DNA of 64,000 nt, from NCBI GenBank assembly GCA_015178975.1, contig WHVD01000008.1, positions 186,001 to 250,000 of the forward strand, written 5' to 3'. The notes under the pieces are model-generated. The model made no database searches. It was not told where the DNA came from and was given only the letters and a program-made list of their open reading frames with translations. Numbering within the stretch: position 1 is the stretch's first letter; every line of letters begins with the position of its first letter. Positions 32,378 to 44,129 of this stretch are shown here, piece after piece. The position numbers were made by a program, and so were the translations under genes. Source of the DNA: Hysterangium stoloniferum (Eukaryota > Basidiomycota > Agaricomycetes > Hysterangiales > Hysterangiaceae).

Positions 32378-33261
32378 TTATGGAAGAGTGTGTATGATCA
32401 ATTTCCTTGCCCGTCTCACAAACTCATCTTGGTAAATAAGCCGTCCAAAGCAAAAATGCCTAAATGGCATCGCATTGTTAACATTTGATGTGCCGTCGTT
32501 TCTTCTCCCTGAGGCATGCCTAAGGCCGGCGAGATCATTGATCAAACTTACTTGATGCATTGAGCAGATATTTGGTTTTTTAATAGTTGCGAAACGTCTC
32601 TCAGCCATTAGTATACAATAAAATCCCTGGTTTATTGGTGCGAGCACTTGAAATTCCTTAAAACTCCCCTTTGAACTAAATTAAACTCGATTAACTTAAT
32701 CAGGCCTTGTAGGTAACCTAATGGCGACTTATGCTTAAAATCCAACCCGTGAAAATGTCATGTAGAACAACTACGTTCCTATTGATTCCCTTTGTATCAA
32801 TCAAATTTTCAAGCGATTCTTGTCGTGTTCAGAGCTGGATGGAGGCTCTTGCAATTATATTCTGGTGAAAGTGGGTACTATGTGGTTTCTTATGAAATTC
32901 ATGCTCTTCCCAACTATAACATGTCTTACTATTCGTCCTATAAGTGTGCTTCGTTATAAATATATAAATCAGTCTCTGGTATACCTTACACAAGCTGTGC
33001 CTTCGCCGCTACTTCCTTGCCATCGATCCTTTCCCTATTCCTTTTCTTCCGCTGATATGGAACTTCCGAGTTCACTTCACACAATTTCCCAGATCTCGTT
33101 ATTCTATCGGGATAATCAGGTACGTGTGATACTAATTGAGATGGTTTCGACGTATTCTGGAATTGTTCATCTGATGCATTCGCATATTTGCATATGATCG
33201 GATGGGCCGAAAACGCATCCCGTATTTTCAGGTGAGTGTTATGGATTTCTACTCTGTTCAA
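32378..33261 (-). CDS. Possible minus-strand gene fragments, unidentified
   Basis: Two minus-strand frames, 32986-33261 (91 codons, Lys/Arg-rich C-terminal half) and 32378-32647 (89 codons), both starting with ATG. I recognise no domain and cannot place introns that would join them. Base composition is closer to coding than the adjoining R1 repeat. Function unknown; could be spurious. Confidence 0.25.
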
Positions 33262-33589
33262 GACTATTAAAAATAGTATGAGTTGACTCTATTGCAATAC
33301 ACAATATACAAGGGTTTAATAAGCTTGTAATAAAAGTACTTTGTGTCTCAATATCTTGTGTCAGTTAGTGTAGCACCTCCTGACAATATAGGTTGGATGC
33401 TCTGGGAGGTGTATAGTGGTTCTGACACACATTAACCTCCAAATGCATGGTCCACAATTAGCATCTTCATATGAAAAGTTGCAATAATTGGTGGACTCCC
33501 CCTATAAAAAGGTGTGTTTCATCATCAAATTTAACAAAGACTGCCATAAAACCGTTCGAACCAGTATATTCTCTATATAAATTACATTC

Positions 33590-35968
33590 TTGCTTTGTCA
33601 TACCAAGAATTACTCGGCATGGGCGGCTCAGAACGCAGTTTCAAACTCCGAGGTGTACAATACACACGTCTTGTCAACAGCCATGATGAACGCAAGACCG
33701 ATAACGCCTCCCGCCCTACAAAGCACGCCCCTAAGTCTCGGCGCTGGCAGTAATTCTGGTTATGATAGAAACACCAACATATCAGATTACTATCCGTATC
33801 TTCGTGAAGATCTCCAGAATTGCGCCACAATCGAGTTTGAAGAATTTTTGGAAATTATCCTTGGGTTCAAAATCGACGCAGAGGCAGCAGCGAAAGCCCG
33901 CAAAATCTGTGACTGGCCAGAGTTCAAGGAGCGGATGGATAAGTACTGTGAGGTAGTGGCTGACGAAACGGGCTGTTATGGACCTTTTGTGGAGTTGGTC
34001 AACTATGTGTTCTGTGAAATAGGGATGGAAGAAATACAGCTGTGCCGGAATGATAGGACGCTCCTTTGGCGGTCGTATGCCGCCCGTAAGCCTGATGTGT
34101 TGACAGTTCGTGCAGACGGATTTAAGGAAGGAGGGAGACTGAATCCGGATAACTTGTCAAAGAATGGCCCGGGAGATGTCGATGCGTTCCATTGGGGTGA
34201 GGTGTTGGACTTCTGGGAATTTAAGCTCGTGGTGAAGAGCTACGTGGAGTACTTGGGATCCAGTAGGCTTTTTGCTAATACATGTAAGGTCTATCCTGAT
34301 CTGTTGCAGTAGAATCCAGTGGCGAAAAACAGGCTCGCAGTAAAGAATTGAGTCCGATGAAAACTAGTTCTTGCAATTCCCAGGCAAAGAACCTGCTTGT
34401 TCCAACTCGTCGGAGTACAAGACCAAATATAATAAAGGACACACAAAAAACGGACGAAGCCCTGGAAGTGTATACCTCTGAATCTCAGAAGAAGCGGTCT
34501 TCGTCTATTAATTCGGAACAGATGTCAAAACGGGCCAAGACTGATAGTGATGTTGACAATACTGCTCTGCAGTGTGCCAGTTATGCACTCGAGATGTGCT
34601 CGAATGGGAATCTACTGAACCACATGATCAGTTCGTTGATCACAGATTTTAAAATACAACTTTTATATTGCGATCATGGCCTGAATGCGTGATCGCGACC
34701 GCTCAACTTTATTTCAGATAAGACAAAATTTGTTGAAATGCTGATAGGATACTCTCGGTTGGATCCACGAGCGCGCGGGCTTGCAACTGATCACCCCGGA
34801 ATTTATATCCCCTCTTCTCAAAGGAGACCGCCTTGCTAGGCGCCCTTTCACAAGACTGTTTGTTGGACAAAAACTACAAATCCCAGATCACGGCACCGTC
34901 ACGTTGCAAGCGACTATCTTCCGGCAACATGCATTAATCGGCCGTGGTACGTCTGTTTTCAGAGTTGATGTATCATGGATGTCCTCTGTCGCGGTTCTCA
35001 AAGTCAGCTGGCCAAGTCAGAAAAGAAGATCAGAATCTGTGTATATCGACCGCGCGCATAGCATCGCCTCGTCGAATTCAGACCCTAAGTGGGTCCGAAA
35101 CCATCTTCCGACTATTTTATATTTCCACAGCTTCCCTCCCGATGAAAAGGACGCTCATTACAGAATTGTTATTTTTTTGAATTCAAAGGAGCGCGATAAG
35201 TATGAGCTTCGGGAATTGAGGGTTCTTCTTCAGGCTGAGCTTTTTCCCATCACGGAGCTGAAGGACGCCAGGCAAGTAAAGGACGTGTTTCATCAAATAT
35301 TGAAATGTCAGTTCGTTTTTTCATAAAACATGCGATACATTTCCTGACGTGGAATTGTAGGCCATCATTGGTTATACGAAACGGCAAAAATCCTTCATCG
35401 TGACATCAGTCTGGGGAACTTGATGTTTCGACGTGAAAAGGATCATATTTTTGGTGTATTAAACGATTTCGATCTCTCATGCTATGTTAATGAGACTGCA
35501 AATCATCCAGCATCGAAACAGCGAACGGGAACTCGACCTTTTATGTCAATTGATTTGATCAACCCAACTTCACCTGTGAAGCACCTGTACCGACATGACC
35601 TGGAGTCATTTTTTCATGTGTTGATGTTTTTCACGGCTCGTTATCAGGACGGGAAAGAAATTGACAGCCCTCCACTGCAGGAATGGTTAACATTGGGTGG
35701 CGAAGCCTTAGAAGCACAAAAAGTCCCCTTTCTATCTAAATCTCTCCCTGCGCTTACCCCTCAATTTGCTTCCTTGGAGTGGTACCTTGTGTCTATGTGC
35801 AGAGCTATTTTTACAGGTCGCAACGAGCGTAGCTACCATCAACAGGGTATGAAGCTGTTGGAGGCCGGTTTGCCTGTCCCATTATTTGATTATGAAACTT
35901 TAAATGGACACCTTACTTACAAGGTATTCGAGGGTATTTTTAGAAGAGAGATATTCAGGGATAAATGA
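33590..35968 (+). pseudogene. FunK1-type protein kinase, nearly intact
   Basis: Exon 1 ends at 34262; intron 34263-34309 (47 nt) keeps frame into IESSGEKQARSK. Exon 2 runs to 35306; intron 35307-35360 (54 nt) restores KCHHWLYETAKIL. N-region: a FunK1-type helical part (PFVELVNYVF), then a Lys/Arg-rich linker and LEMCSNGNLLNHMISS. Kinase: LIGRGTSVFRVD (glycine loop), VAVLKVSW (Lys), KILHRDISLGNLMF (catalytic loop), LNDFDLS (DFG equivalent), GTRPFMSIDLI, HDLESFFHVLMFF. The stop is at 35966-35968. Two lesions: TGA at 34690-34692 between DHGLNA and SRPLNFI, where CGA fits, and a one-base shift near 34770-34780. Start may be 33590 or the Met pair at 33683. Confidence 0.82.
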
Positions 35969-35979
35969 ATGTATTAATG

Positions 35980-36340
35980 TATTTCATACTGATACATATG
36001 AGTCATTGCAGATCAACTGCTTCCAATATATATTATACACATAAGATTATTATATCGTCAGTTCTTGGTTAGGTCTTGGAATGCACACATCCGGCTCGTC
36101 TATCGCTGGACTTGAAGATAGCTGACTTGGAGCCGTACAGGTTACACGGGAGATGTACTAGAGACTGGTTTATATATTTATAATGAAGAATTATGTACTT
36201 CATTTCCCAATCTGAAGTAGCCTAATTTTGAGGCGCTGACATGCACACTTTGTTTCTCATCGCGATTCTTCATCTGAAAGAAGATAGCAGACATAACCCA
36301 ATCACTCAGGTCTTTCTGCGATCAAATAATACAGGGAGCA
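35980..36340. other. FunK1 downstream flank, nothing recognised
   Basis: Spacer after the kinase stop. No repeat family or coding frame supported. Confidence 0.35.
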
Positions 36341-37202
36341 CCGAGTAAATGGCCTCCCCACGAGACATGGCTTTTCATGACGAACCACCATTGATCATAC
36401 TCCAGTCTCCAGCTTTTCCCCAGTGTGTAAGGTACACTACTCCATTTTGGAAGGTATCTTGAAGCGTTGCACCAGCCATATTATCAGATATAGTCTGACG
36501 CATGTTGTTCACCTTTCATATCAGCTCCGTACCATGCCACCTTTCCAAAACCACAACTTCTCCAATACATCCTCTTGAGCATTCTACCAAACTCTGGGGT
36601 GTAGTCCCCAGGCTTCATGTCCTTTGGCAGCCAATCATTGTGTGGATCAAATGTTGTTAGGAACCCGTCCTTAACAATCTCTTTTGCCCATTGACGTTCG
36701 TTTGCTGTCCGTCTTCTCTGCGCTGTAACAGGGGTGGATCCAGGTGAATTGTAATTTTTGGCAGTGACTGATGGGGAACCAGCGGCATTGGGAGGAGAAT
36801 GTGAGGCGGTAGTTGCCAGTGGAGTCAGAAGGGTAGAGGTGGAATCGACGTCAATATCAGTGCATATCTCACTATGGGAACAACGTCGTCATCACATTTG
36901 TGGTCATTTAGTCCTCCTTCAGCCTCAGCCTCAGCATTCCCTTCTTCTTCAGTCACCACTGGCTCTGTGTCCTCCGCATGTTCAGCCTTAATTGCTCGTT
37001 TAGCCCTACTCTTTGAGCCTTTCGGGGAGCATGCCCCATATCTGCGGCCACCTTGAGCTTCTTCAATGATGGGGGCCCTCATATCCTCCCTCTTGCATTG
37101 CTCTGCCCACTCCCTAACACTCATTATCCTCTGTTCCTCGATATTCTGCTGACGGAAGAGACTGCCACTGCCTGAAAAGTCCTGCTCGATGGGGTTGCAC
37201 AA
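36340..37202 (-). pseudogene. Decayed unidentified gene, paralogue of 15.4-15.75 kb
   Basis: Minus strand: a 125-codon frame (37202-36825) with a basic then very acidic segment (EEEGNAEAEAEGG). After a frame change it continues DVDSTSTLLTP and TANERQWAKEIVKDGFLTTF, then PHNDWLPKDMKPGDYTPEFG, MYWRSCGFGKVAWYGADMKG and, in another frame, VYLTHWGKAGDWSM (about 36440). The first part matches the 15.4-kb relic in both nucleotide and protein sequence. Product unknown; no domain recognised. The frame changes imply a pseudogene. Confidence 0.45.
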
Positions 37203-37209
37203 CTTGACA

Positions 37210-37840
37210 TGTATAAGCTGAGGTTTCGTGGATGGTAGCGAGTTTGTCCTTTAGATGACCGAATTAGCAGCTAGGATCACACGTTTGGGATCTAAACGGA
37301 AAGTGTCACCTGTCGAAATGGGTTATTGGGTGAATTTATGATTGTGGTTATGCAAGAGATGCTTATTAGAATGAACAAGGGAGGTGAATGCTCATGACTA
37401 GAAGTGCAGGAACTCAGACACAGACATGAAGACCAAGGAGTGAAGGATAGTTTGATGGGTGGGCACTATGGACCCACAATTGTACACAGCTTGTAGCTAC
37501 TGCGAGTGACTCAGTCTAACAATGATAGGGTTGGAAAGGCTGAGAAAATAGAGAGATTGATTAAGAATAATATGGTGATAAATTAATATACCTGATATGT
37601 GAAAGCACTGGGTGAAAGGAAGGATTAACATGTCGCATGAGGGGTAGCATCATATTATACACTCAAATATTCATTCATCAACAAAACAATGAATGGCCAC
37701 ATGATGACTATGGTTATAGTGACCCATTGACCAAAATAGATGCCACCATGGTTCTCGCAAACCTGACTTTGTAGTTCCAGGCAAGAAACGCCCTGCAGGA
37801 AAAATATATATACATGATCCCTAATAACCCAGTCATTCTG
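37210..37840. other. No gene recognised
   Basis: Spacer between the unidentified pseudogene and an R1 array. Small ORFs lack domain or intron support. Confidence 0.35.
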
Positions 37841-37844
37841 AAAA

Positions 37845-39315
37845 ATAGGAATGACAGACCTTGAAGTTTTGAAAGGGTGATGAAGAAGTTTTGAATGGCA
37901 ACAAAGAGAATTTAAAATGGTGACATAGAGGTTTTTAAATGGCAAAGAACAAGTTTTTCAATGGTGATGAAGTTTTTGAACAGTGATGGAGAGGTTTTTG
38001 AATGGTGACACAGGTTTTTTGAATGGCAAAGACATTTTCTAACAATGATGAAGAGGTTTTTGAACAGCGATGAGACACTCTCAAACAGTGACAAAGACAT
38101 TTTCAAACAGTGATAACATTTATGAACAGCCACGAAGAGGTTTTGGAATGGTGAAGATGTTTTTGAACAGTGATGAGACATTTTTGAACGGTGACAAAGA
38201 CATTTTCAAACAGTGATGACGTTTATGAACAGCGAAGAAGAGGTTTTGGAATGGCAAAGAAGTAGCGATGAGACATTTTTGAATGGTGACAGACATTTTC
38301 AAACAGCAATGATGTTTATGAATGGTGAAGAAGAGGTTTTGGAATGGCGAAGAAGTTTTCCAACAGTGATGAGACACTTTTGAATGGTGACAAAGATGTT
38401 ATCAAACAGCAATGACATTTATGAAGGGTGACCAAGATGTTTTGGAATGGCGATCACTGCCAGGGATGCCCACTTTGAAGACTGGGTCTGGTGAAGACAT
38501 TTTCGAATGGCAATGAAGAGATTTTTGAATAGCAATCACATTTGTGAACAGTGATGAAGATGTTTTTGAATGGCGATGGAGAAGTTTTTCAATGGGCAAG
38601 GCATTTTTGAACAGCAATGAAGATGTTTTTGAACAGTGATCAAGTTTAAAAACAGTGATGAAGAGGTTTTTGAATGGCAACAAAGAAGTTTTCGAACAGC
38701 GATCAAGTTTATGAATGGTGATGAAGAGTGTTTTGAATGGCGATAAAGACGTTTGATTGGTATTTTGAACAGCGATGACAATAACTTTGCCAACAGTGGG
38801 ACAGCGAAGAAGACATTTGATTGGTGTTTTGAATGGTGACGAAAACGTTTGATCAGTATTTTGAACGGCGATGAGGACATTTTGATTATTGTTTTGAATG
38901 GCGACAACAATAACGTTTGCCAACAGTGACAGAGTGAGGGGCAGGATTTGACAATGGCAACGAAGACCATTTTGATTAGTGTTTTGAATGATGACAAAGA
39001 TGGTATTTTGAATGGTGATGACTATAACGTTTGATAATGGTGAAACAGTGAAGAAGACAATTTGAAACAGTGAGGAACACATTTTGATTAGTGTTTTGAA
39101 TGGCAACGACAATAGTGTTTGTCAATGGTGAAACAGCGAAGGGGAGGATTTGACAATGGAGATGAAGACCATTTTGATTAGTGTTTTGAATGACGATGAA
39201 GATGTTTTGATCAGTATTTTGAATGGCGAAGGCAACGGTTCAGATGGTGAAGACACCCCTCTCCATGCTGTGTGTGAACGAGGTCTCGTTTGCAGGGGGA
39301 ATACACATAGTTCCA
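37845..39315 (+). repeat. R1 repeat array with conserved 3' terminus
   Basis: The longest R1 array. The first part (37.85-38.75 kb) has AATGGTGATGAAGAGGTTTTT-type units. The second (38.75-39.25 kb) has the higher-order block TTTTGATTAGTGTTTTGAA plus CAATAACGTTTGCCAACAG. It ends GAAGACACCCCTCTCCATGC, GAACGAGGTCTCGTTTGC, AGGGGGAATACACATAG at about 39250-39311. A unique module GGGATGCCCACTTTGAAGAC lies at about 38463. Confidence 0.88.
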
Positions 39316-39579
39316 CTTGAAAACATACTATATTGTCCTACAAACAATATTTTCTTAATCTCACTCTATCAAGTTCTGCTTACATAATCTCTATTACATA
39401 ATCTGTATTATATGAGCAGTCTGGACCATGTCCATTTTCAATGTCACAAGTGACACAACGCCAAAATCCTGGTCAATGTCCATCACCTTCATCAAAATCC
39501 CATTTCCTGCATAATACCCATCAGAACCCTATCATTCCCATCATCCACCCAATTCCTGGGTTTCACACACTAACCCTTG

Positions 39580-40355
39580 ACCCAGATCAATCTTCTTAAT
39601 GAATCTGAGCCATGTGTTCCAACCAGATCAACCCCTTAATTAATATAACCATTCCATGTCAACCAGATCAACTTCTTAATTAATCTGAGCATTGTCTTGC
39701 AATCAGAATATTCCCCAAATATTCCTGAATACTCTCTGACAATCAGATACTCTATCATGAGTCTTGCATTGCAGTCCAATCAGCTGTTAAATTGTTCTGG
39801 GCATCATCTCACAATCAGATCAACCTCTGGGCACTGTCATGCAACCAGATCAGCCCTTTAATTAATATGGGCCTTCTACTCCCATCAGATCAACCCCTTA
39901 ATCAATCTGAGCCTTCTATTGCCATCAGATCAGCCCCTTAATTAATCTGAGTCTTCTATTGTCATCAGATCATTCATTAATCTCAGCCTTGGGTTGCAAC
40001 CAGATCACCTTCTCAATTGATCTGGGCACTGTCTTGCAATCAGGATAATTCCCCAAATATTCCTGAACACTCTCTGACACCTAGATTCTTTATTATAGGC
40101 CTTTCAATGCAATCAAATCAGCTGCCTTATTTTTCTGAGCACTTTACTTTAGTCAGATCATCCCTCTGACTGATCTGGGCACTGTCATGCCACCAGATCA
40201 CCCCCATAATTAATCTGGGCCTTCTCCTGCCATCAGATCGTCCCCTTGATCAATCTGAAACTCATGTTACAACCAGGGTAGCCCCTTAATTAATCTGAGC
40301 CTTCTATTGCCATCAGATCACTCATTAATCTCAGCCTTGTGTAGCAAATATAACC
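39580..40355 (+). repeat. Degenerate tandem repeat, unit about 40-50 bp
   Basis: Units combine CAGATCA-x-CCCCTTAATTAATCTG with GGCCTTCTATTGCCAT or GAGCATTGTCTTGCAAT. About fifteen units with variable spacing. Within it, blocks of about 370 bp (39.70 and 40.04 kb) both contain AATTCCCCAAATATTCCTGA, suggesting a higher-order duplication. Confidence 0.7.
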
Positions 40356-40432
40356 CTAAGTTCATCCTGGATGAACAGCTGCATACACGCAACACCCACA
40401 GCTTCAGTGCTAGATAAAGGTTACATGGCCCA
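40356..40432 (+). repeat. Single unit of the 74-bp palindromic repeat
   Basis: GTTCATCCTGGATGAACAGC and ACACGCAACACCCACAGC are as in the 13.8-14.2 kb array. One unit only. Confidence 0.8.
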
Positions 40433-41660
40433 TGATGAAGTTTTCACTGTTAGATGATGAAAATTTCTGTTGGAGTGCAGTTATAAGAGGTAGGTGATTT
40501 AGGCATGTTCCCATTGACAATAAAAGGTGGGTATTTATTTTACCACATGAGGGTAGCATTAATGAAATGATGTAGTGGATTTACCTGAAGAGTGAAAACT
40601 GTCATCATAAATACAGATTAAATATATGAGAGCAGGGATGAGATTTGCCCACTTACAATATTTCTGACAGAAATGTGACATGATGCAATTTGCTCAAAGG
40701 CTCTAATTAATATACACTTTGTATGCCAGTGATTTCCATCTGCCTGCCAGTCTCACTATCTGTGATGTATTAGCCTTATTTTAAGACTATCTTCTGAAAA
40801 AGGAGTCCAATGCTCTATCAAATTGTGCAAATACTCAATTCACTGCAAGGTAAAATAATTTAAGTATTTGATATTAATCAGTGGCAGCCTAAATAGACTT
40901 AGAACCCCTGAAGTCAAGAGTTTACTTGAATATATGCACCCAACTTCGCAAAGAACATTTTGAGAGCTGCTTGTGCAAGCTTGTTCTTTTTCTGTGAAAA
41001 TATATACTTAAAATATGAATAACAATTCATTGATTCAGAATCTAGATTCAACTTTGATTCTAGCTAGTTTATATATATTTTATACTATTTATCAAACAGT
41101 AAAAATATTTCCATCGTGCGCCTCTGTAACCATCACGCGTCCTTGTGACAGCTGTCACTCATTGTGACGAGTTTCCCACGCACCGTATAATAAACACAGG
41201 TGGCCGGCTTTATATTATTATAATTATTGTAATTATTTTTAGTTAGTTATAAATATAATATTTTATTATAATAATATAAATATATATTGCCTTGATTATG
41301 CGCGATTATTTCACATCACGTCTTGTCAGCGTCGGAGTTTGAAATGTCATGTGAATATCACATGATCACTCGTGTGTTGTGAATAAGCGCTGAGTCACCG
41401 ACATATTAATCAAAAAAGAATAAAAGGTAAAAATTTAATAACTTGCTCAATTTATAAGATAAAAATACAAAATAAATTTTATAAATTCACGTTAAATCAA
41501 GCAAATATTGTAAAATTTTATTGTTGCAATATAATTACATTTAAATATTTGTTTTCGCAATTTGTTGGGGGAGATTGGTTTAAAAAATGGAAAAAACCTA
41601 AAAATACATAACAAACAGCAAATATAGTGTACAAAGATGTATTATTAGATTGAAGTTTTA
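40433..41660. other. AT-rich stretch without genes
   Basis: Mostly AT-rich. A GC-richer island at about 41110-41220 contains the perfect 14-bp palindrome GTGACAGCTGTCAC (41145-41158). No coding frame of note. Confidence 0.4.
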
Positions 41661-41664
41661 ATGT

Positions 41665-41880
41665 ATTTATTGTTTTGATTGAATTTTTTTTAACAGTGAT
41701 TGTGATATGTAAATACTTAGAAGTGCTCAGAAATACTTAAGAGTCATGGATGCGGGGGGGTTTGGGGGGCTTTGCCCCCCAACAAGCTGGAGCCTGCAGC
41801 AAAGTTGTTGACCGCCCCACAGCGTAGCAAGGGTTCCCAGGCTTGTGAACCTCTGTTAAAGTTGCATGGTGGGTCCATGT
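41665..41880 (+). repeat. R2 dispersed repeat, copy 3
   Basis: TTTTGATTGAATTTTT, GAAATACTTAAGAGTC, GGGTTTGGGGGGCTTTG, CCCCCCAACAAGC and GTAGCAAGGGTTCCCAGG in the same order as copy 1. It has an extra GTTGTTGACCGCCCCAC segment that copy 1 lacks. Confidence 0.78.
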
Positions 41881-42023
41881 AGGTTGCTTACATGTAATGA
41901 CTAAGCAGCACCCACAGACCGACCAACGGGACTTAACTTATATGATAATGAGATCAATATGAGATCAAAGTGAGACAAGTTGAAATGATAATCAAAGAGA
42001 AAGTCAAAGAGTGTCGAGTGATA

Positions 42024-42246
42024 CAGTGGGTCAAAAAACTGCCCCAATGTTTGTGTATTTTAGAAAGATTGATATTGTGTGAAGGAATGACATCAGCAAA
42101 AATTCTGAAAAATTCACATGATATACTAGAACATGTTGGCTATCTACCAACTTAAGACATCATGTGATTCCAATCAAAACTCATTGCTCAATAAATCAAA
42201 CAAAATAATCACTCATTGGGGCAGTTTTTTGACCCTCTATTATTTT
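42024..42246 (+). repeat. Left TIR of second Tc1 element
   Basis: 223 bp. The outer end GGGTCAAAAAACTGCCCCAA recurs inverted at the inner end (42210-42236). Confidence 0.9.
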
Positions 42247-42383
42247 CTCTGATTTTCAATGTTACACACCAGTATAAGGTAGGAGTGGGTCATGTGCATC
42301 ATCAACATGTCATGTGACCTTATTTGTATCAATTTGGCATGTTGAACTTTGTTCATTCATCTCCTTGACTCCTTACCACCACT

Positions 42384-43187
42384 ATGAAATCTATCTCTGC
42401 TGAAAAGCATTCTTCTGTTGTTTCTCTCATCAATGAGGGGTATTCCCATCATCAAATTCAAGCTAGGACTGGCCTGGGGAAGGGTACTATTGGCAGGATC
42501 AGTAGGGAGCTAGAGGGGGATAAGGAAATCATCCTGGTGGCCATCCTTCCAAGCTTTCCCCTTATGATAAACAGTCAATTATCCATCAAATCAGCTCTGG
42601 GAAGCTTGACAATGCTGTCCAAGCCACCCAATTCATAAATTCAATCATATCTACCTCTGTCACTCCTCAGACTGTTAGGAATGTGTTGAAGGAAGCTGGC
42701 TTTAGGTCAGCAACAAAGAAGAAAGTCCCTATGCTCAAGGGGTCTCATCATCAGCAATGGCTAAAGTTTGCCCAATACCATGAAAATTGGACTATGGAGG
42801 ACTGGAAGAGGGTGTTGTGGACTGATGAGACAAAAATAAATAGGATTGGGTCAGATGGGAAGGTATGTATATGTTTAGAAGCAACAAGGGGAACCAGTAT
42901 CAGACAGGACCACCACACCAGACCAGTGGTTTTCTGACAATAACATCATTCCCATGAAGTGGCCTGCCCAATCCCCTGATCTAAATCCCATTGAACACCT
43001 CTGGCAACACCTCAAGACCAAACTCCAACAATATGACATACCACCCAAAGGAGTACATGAATTATGGGACAGGGTGGCAAAGGAGTGGACTGAAATACCA
43101 CCAGAGACATGCCAGAAGCTAATAGAAAGCATGCCTAGGAGGATACAGGCAGTTTTAAAGGCAAAGGGGGGTCATACAAAGTATTAG
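42384..43187 (+). pseudogene. Tc1-type transposase, lacking the second catalytic Asp
   Basis: The start MKSISAEKHSSVV leads into a helix-turn-helix (HHQIQARTGLGKGTIGRI). A frameshift near 42525 precedes HPSKL-like sequence read in another frame. The frame resumes at 42683 with KEAGFRSATKKK and LWTDETKINRIGSDGK (D1). Directly after this a deletion removes the part that should carry the QDNDPKHT motif. Homology returns in another frame with MKWPAQSPDLNPIEHLW (E, 42954 on) and the C-terminus ending KAKGGHTKY. With D2 lost it cannot be active. It ends at the same motif as the first transposase. Confidence 0.88.
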
Positions 43188-43192
43188 ATTGT

Positions 43193-43415
43193 AAAATAAT
43201 AGAGGGTCAAAAAACTGCCCCAATGAGTGATTATTTTGTTTGATTTATTGAGCAATGAGTTTTGATTGGAATCACATGATTTATTAAGTTGGTAGATAGC
43301 CAACATGCTCTAGTATATCATGTGAATTTTTCAGAATTTTTGCTGATATCATTCCTTCACACAATATCAATCTTTCTAAAATGCACAAACATTGGGGCAG
43401 TTTTTTGACCCACTG
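43193..43415 (-). repeat. Right TIR of second Tc1 element
   Basis: Partner of 42024-42246, with the same inner and outer GGGTCAAAAAACTGCC motifs. Confidence 0.9.
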
Positions 43416-43455
43416 TAATGTCAAAGTAGAGTCAAAGAGTTGTCAAAGAGTCAAA

Positions 43456-44125
43456 ATGGATCTTGGAAATTTTTTAGAGGCTTGTGACAGTCGTGGCACT
43501 ATTCCTCATCTCCAATGTTTGATATACATACTTCTGAAACCTCATCTTCCATTGCTTGCCAAGCTGGTGAAGATACCAAAAAAAGTTAGAAAAGAAGAAT
43601 GTCCTGCTTTGGATTATCTCTACATTGGGAAGGCTGAATCCACTTACTTTAAAAACTATATCATATTGTTTTCTGGAAATCTCTCTTCAATGCAAATTGC
43701 CATGATACATCATTGGCTGCATATGAACCTAGACTCTGGTACAAGGAACAAAGATAAATGGATCCAATGAGTGCCTGCATCCCATGCATTGACTCTTCTT
43801 ATCCTGAAACAATCCTACACCCAATTAACCCCTGATGGTCCACCTTTTGAGGATATTCTTAAATATACACAACTATAGGACCTACTGAAGCACCCATGGC
43901 ATATACAGTATAACCAGGTACCACCATTATCTGCCATAGATGTTGACAAAGAAGCCATTAGATTACTTGAACATGAAATGTTTGAAACTTCAAAAGTAGC
44001 AGGGTCTGCCAGCTTTCAATAACGAAAATTGGATGCAGGTAATCATCAGAAAAAATGGAGTCCATATCCTTTTGTTCCCTACTCTTGGAATGAATGTGAT
44101 GAACCAGAGGAGACTGAATATTAGG
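43456..44125 (+). pseudogene. Unidentified coding fragment
   Basis: MDLGNFLEACDSRGTIPHLQ starts at 43456 and the frame runs to TGA at 43768. Past it the same frame continues with TPDGPPFEDILKYTQL, a TAG, DLLKHPWHIQYNQVPPLSAI and DVDKEAIRLLEHEMFETS. The long shared frame across stops suggests an old gene, cut from its upstream part by the Tc1 insertion at 42.0-43.4 kb. No family recognised. Confidence 0.35.
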
Positions 44126-44129
44126 TATT

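Larger units (their letters stand above)
42024..43415 (+). mobile_element. Tc1/mariner-type transposon, internally deleted (1392 bp)
   Basis: Flanked by TA (42022-42023 and 43416-43417). TIRs of 223 bp (42024-42246 and 43193-43415) start CAGTGGGTCAAAAAACTGCC. It encodes a damaged transposase on the plus strand. Its TIR sequence differs from the 12.2-kb element, so it is a separate family with the same layout. Confidence 0.92.

Noticed and set aside
37912-39316. Minus-strand ORF of 236 codons and neighbours
   Set aside because: R1 array translations, no conserved domain.
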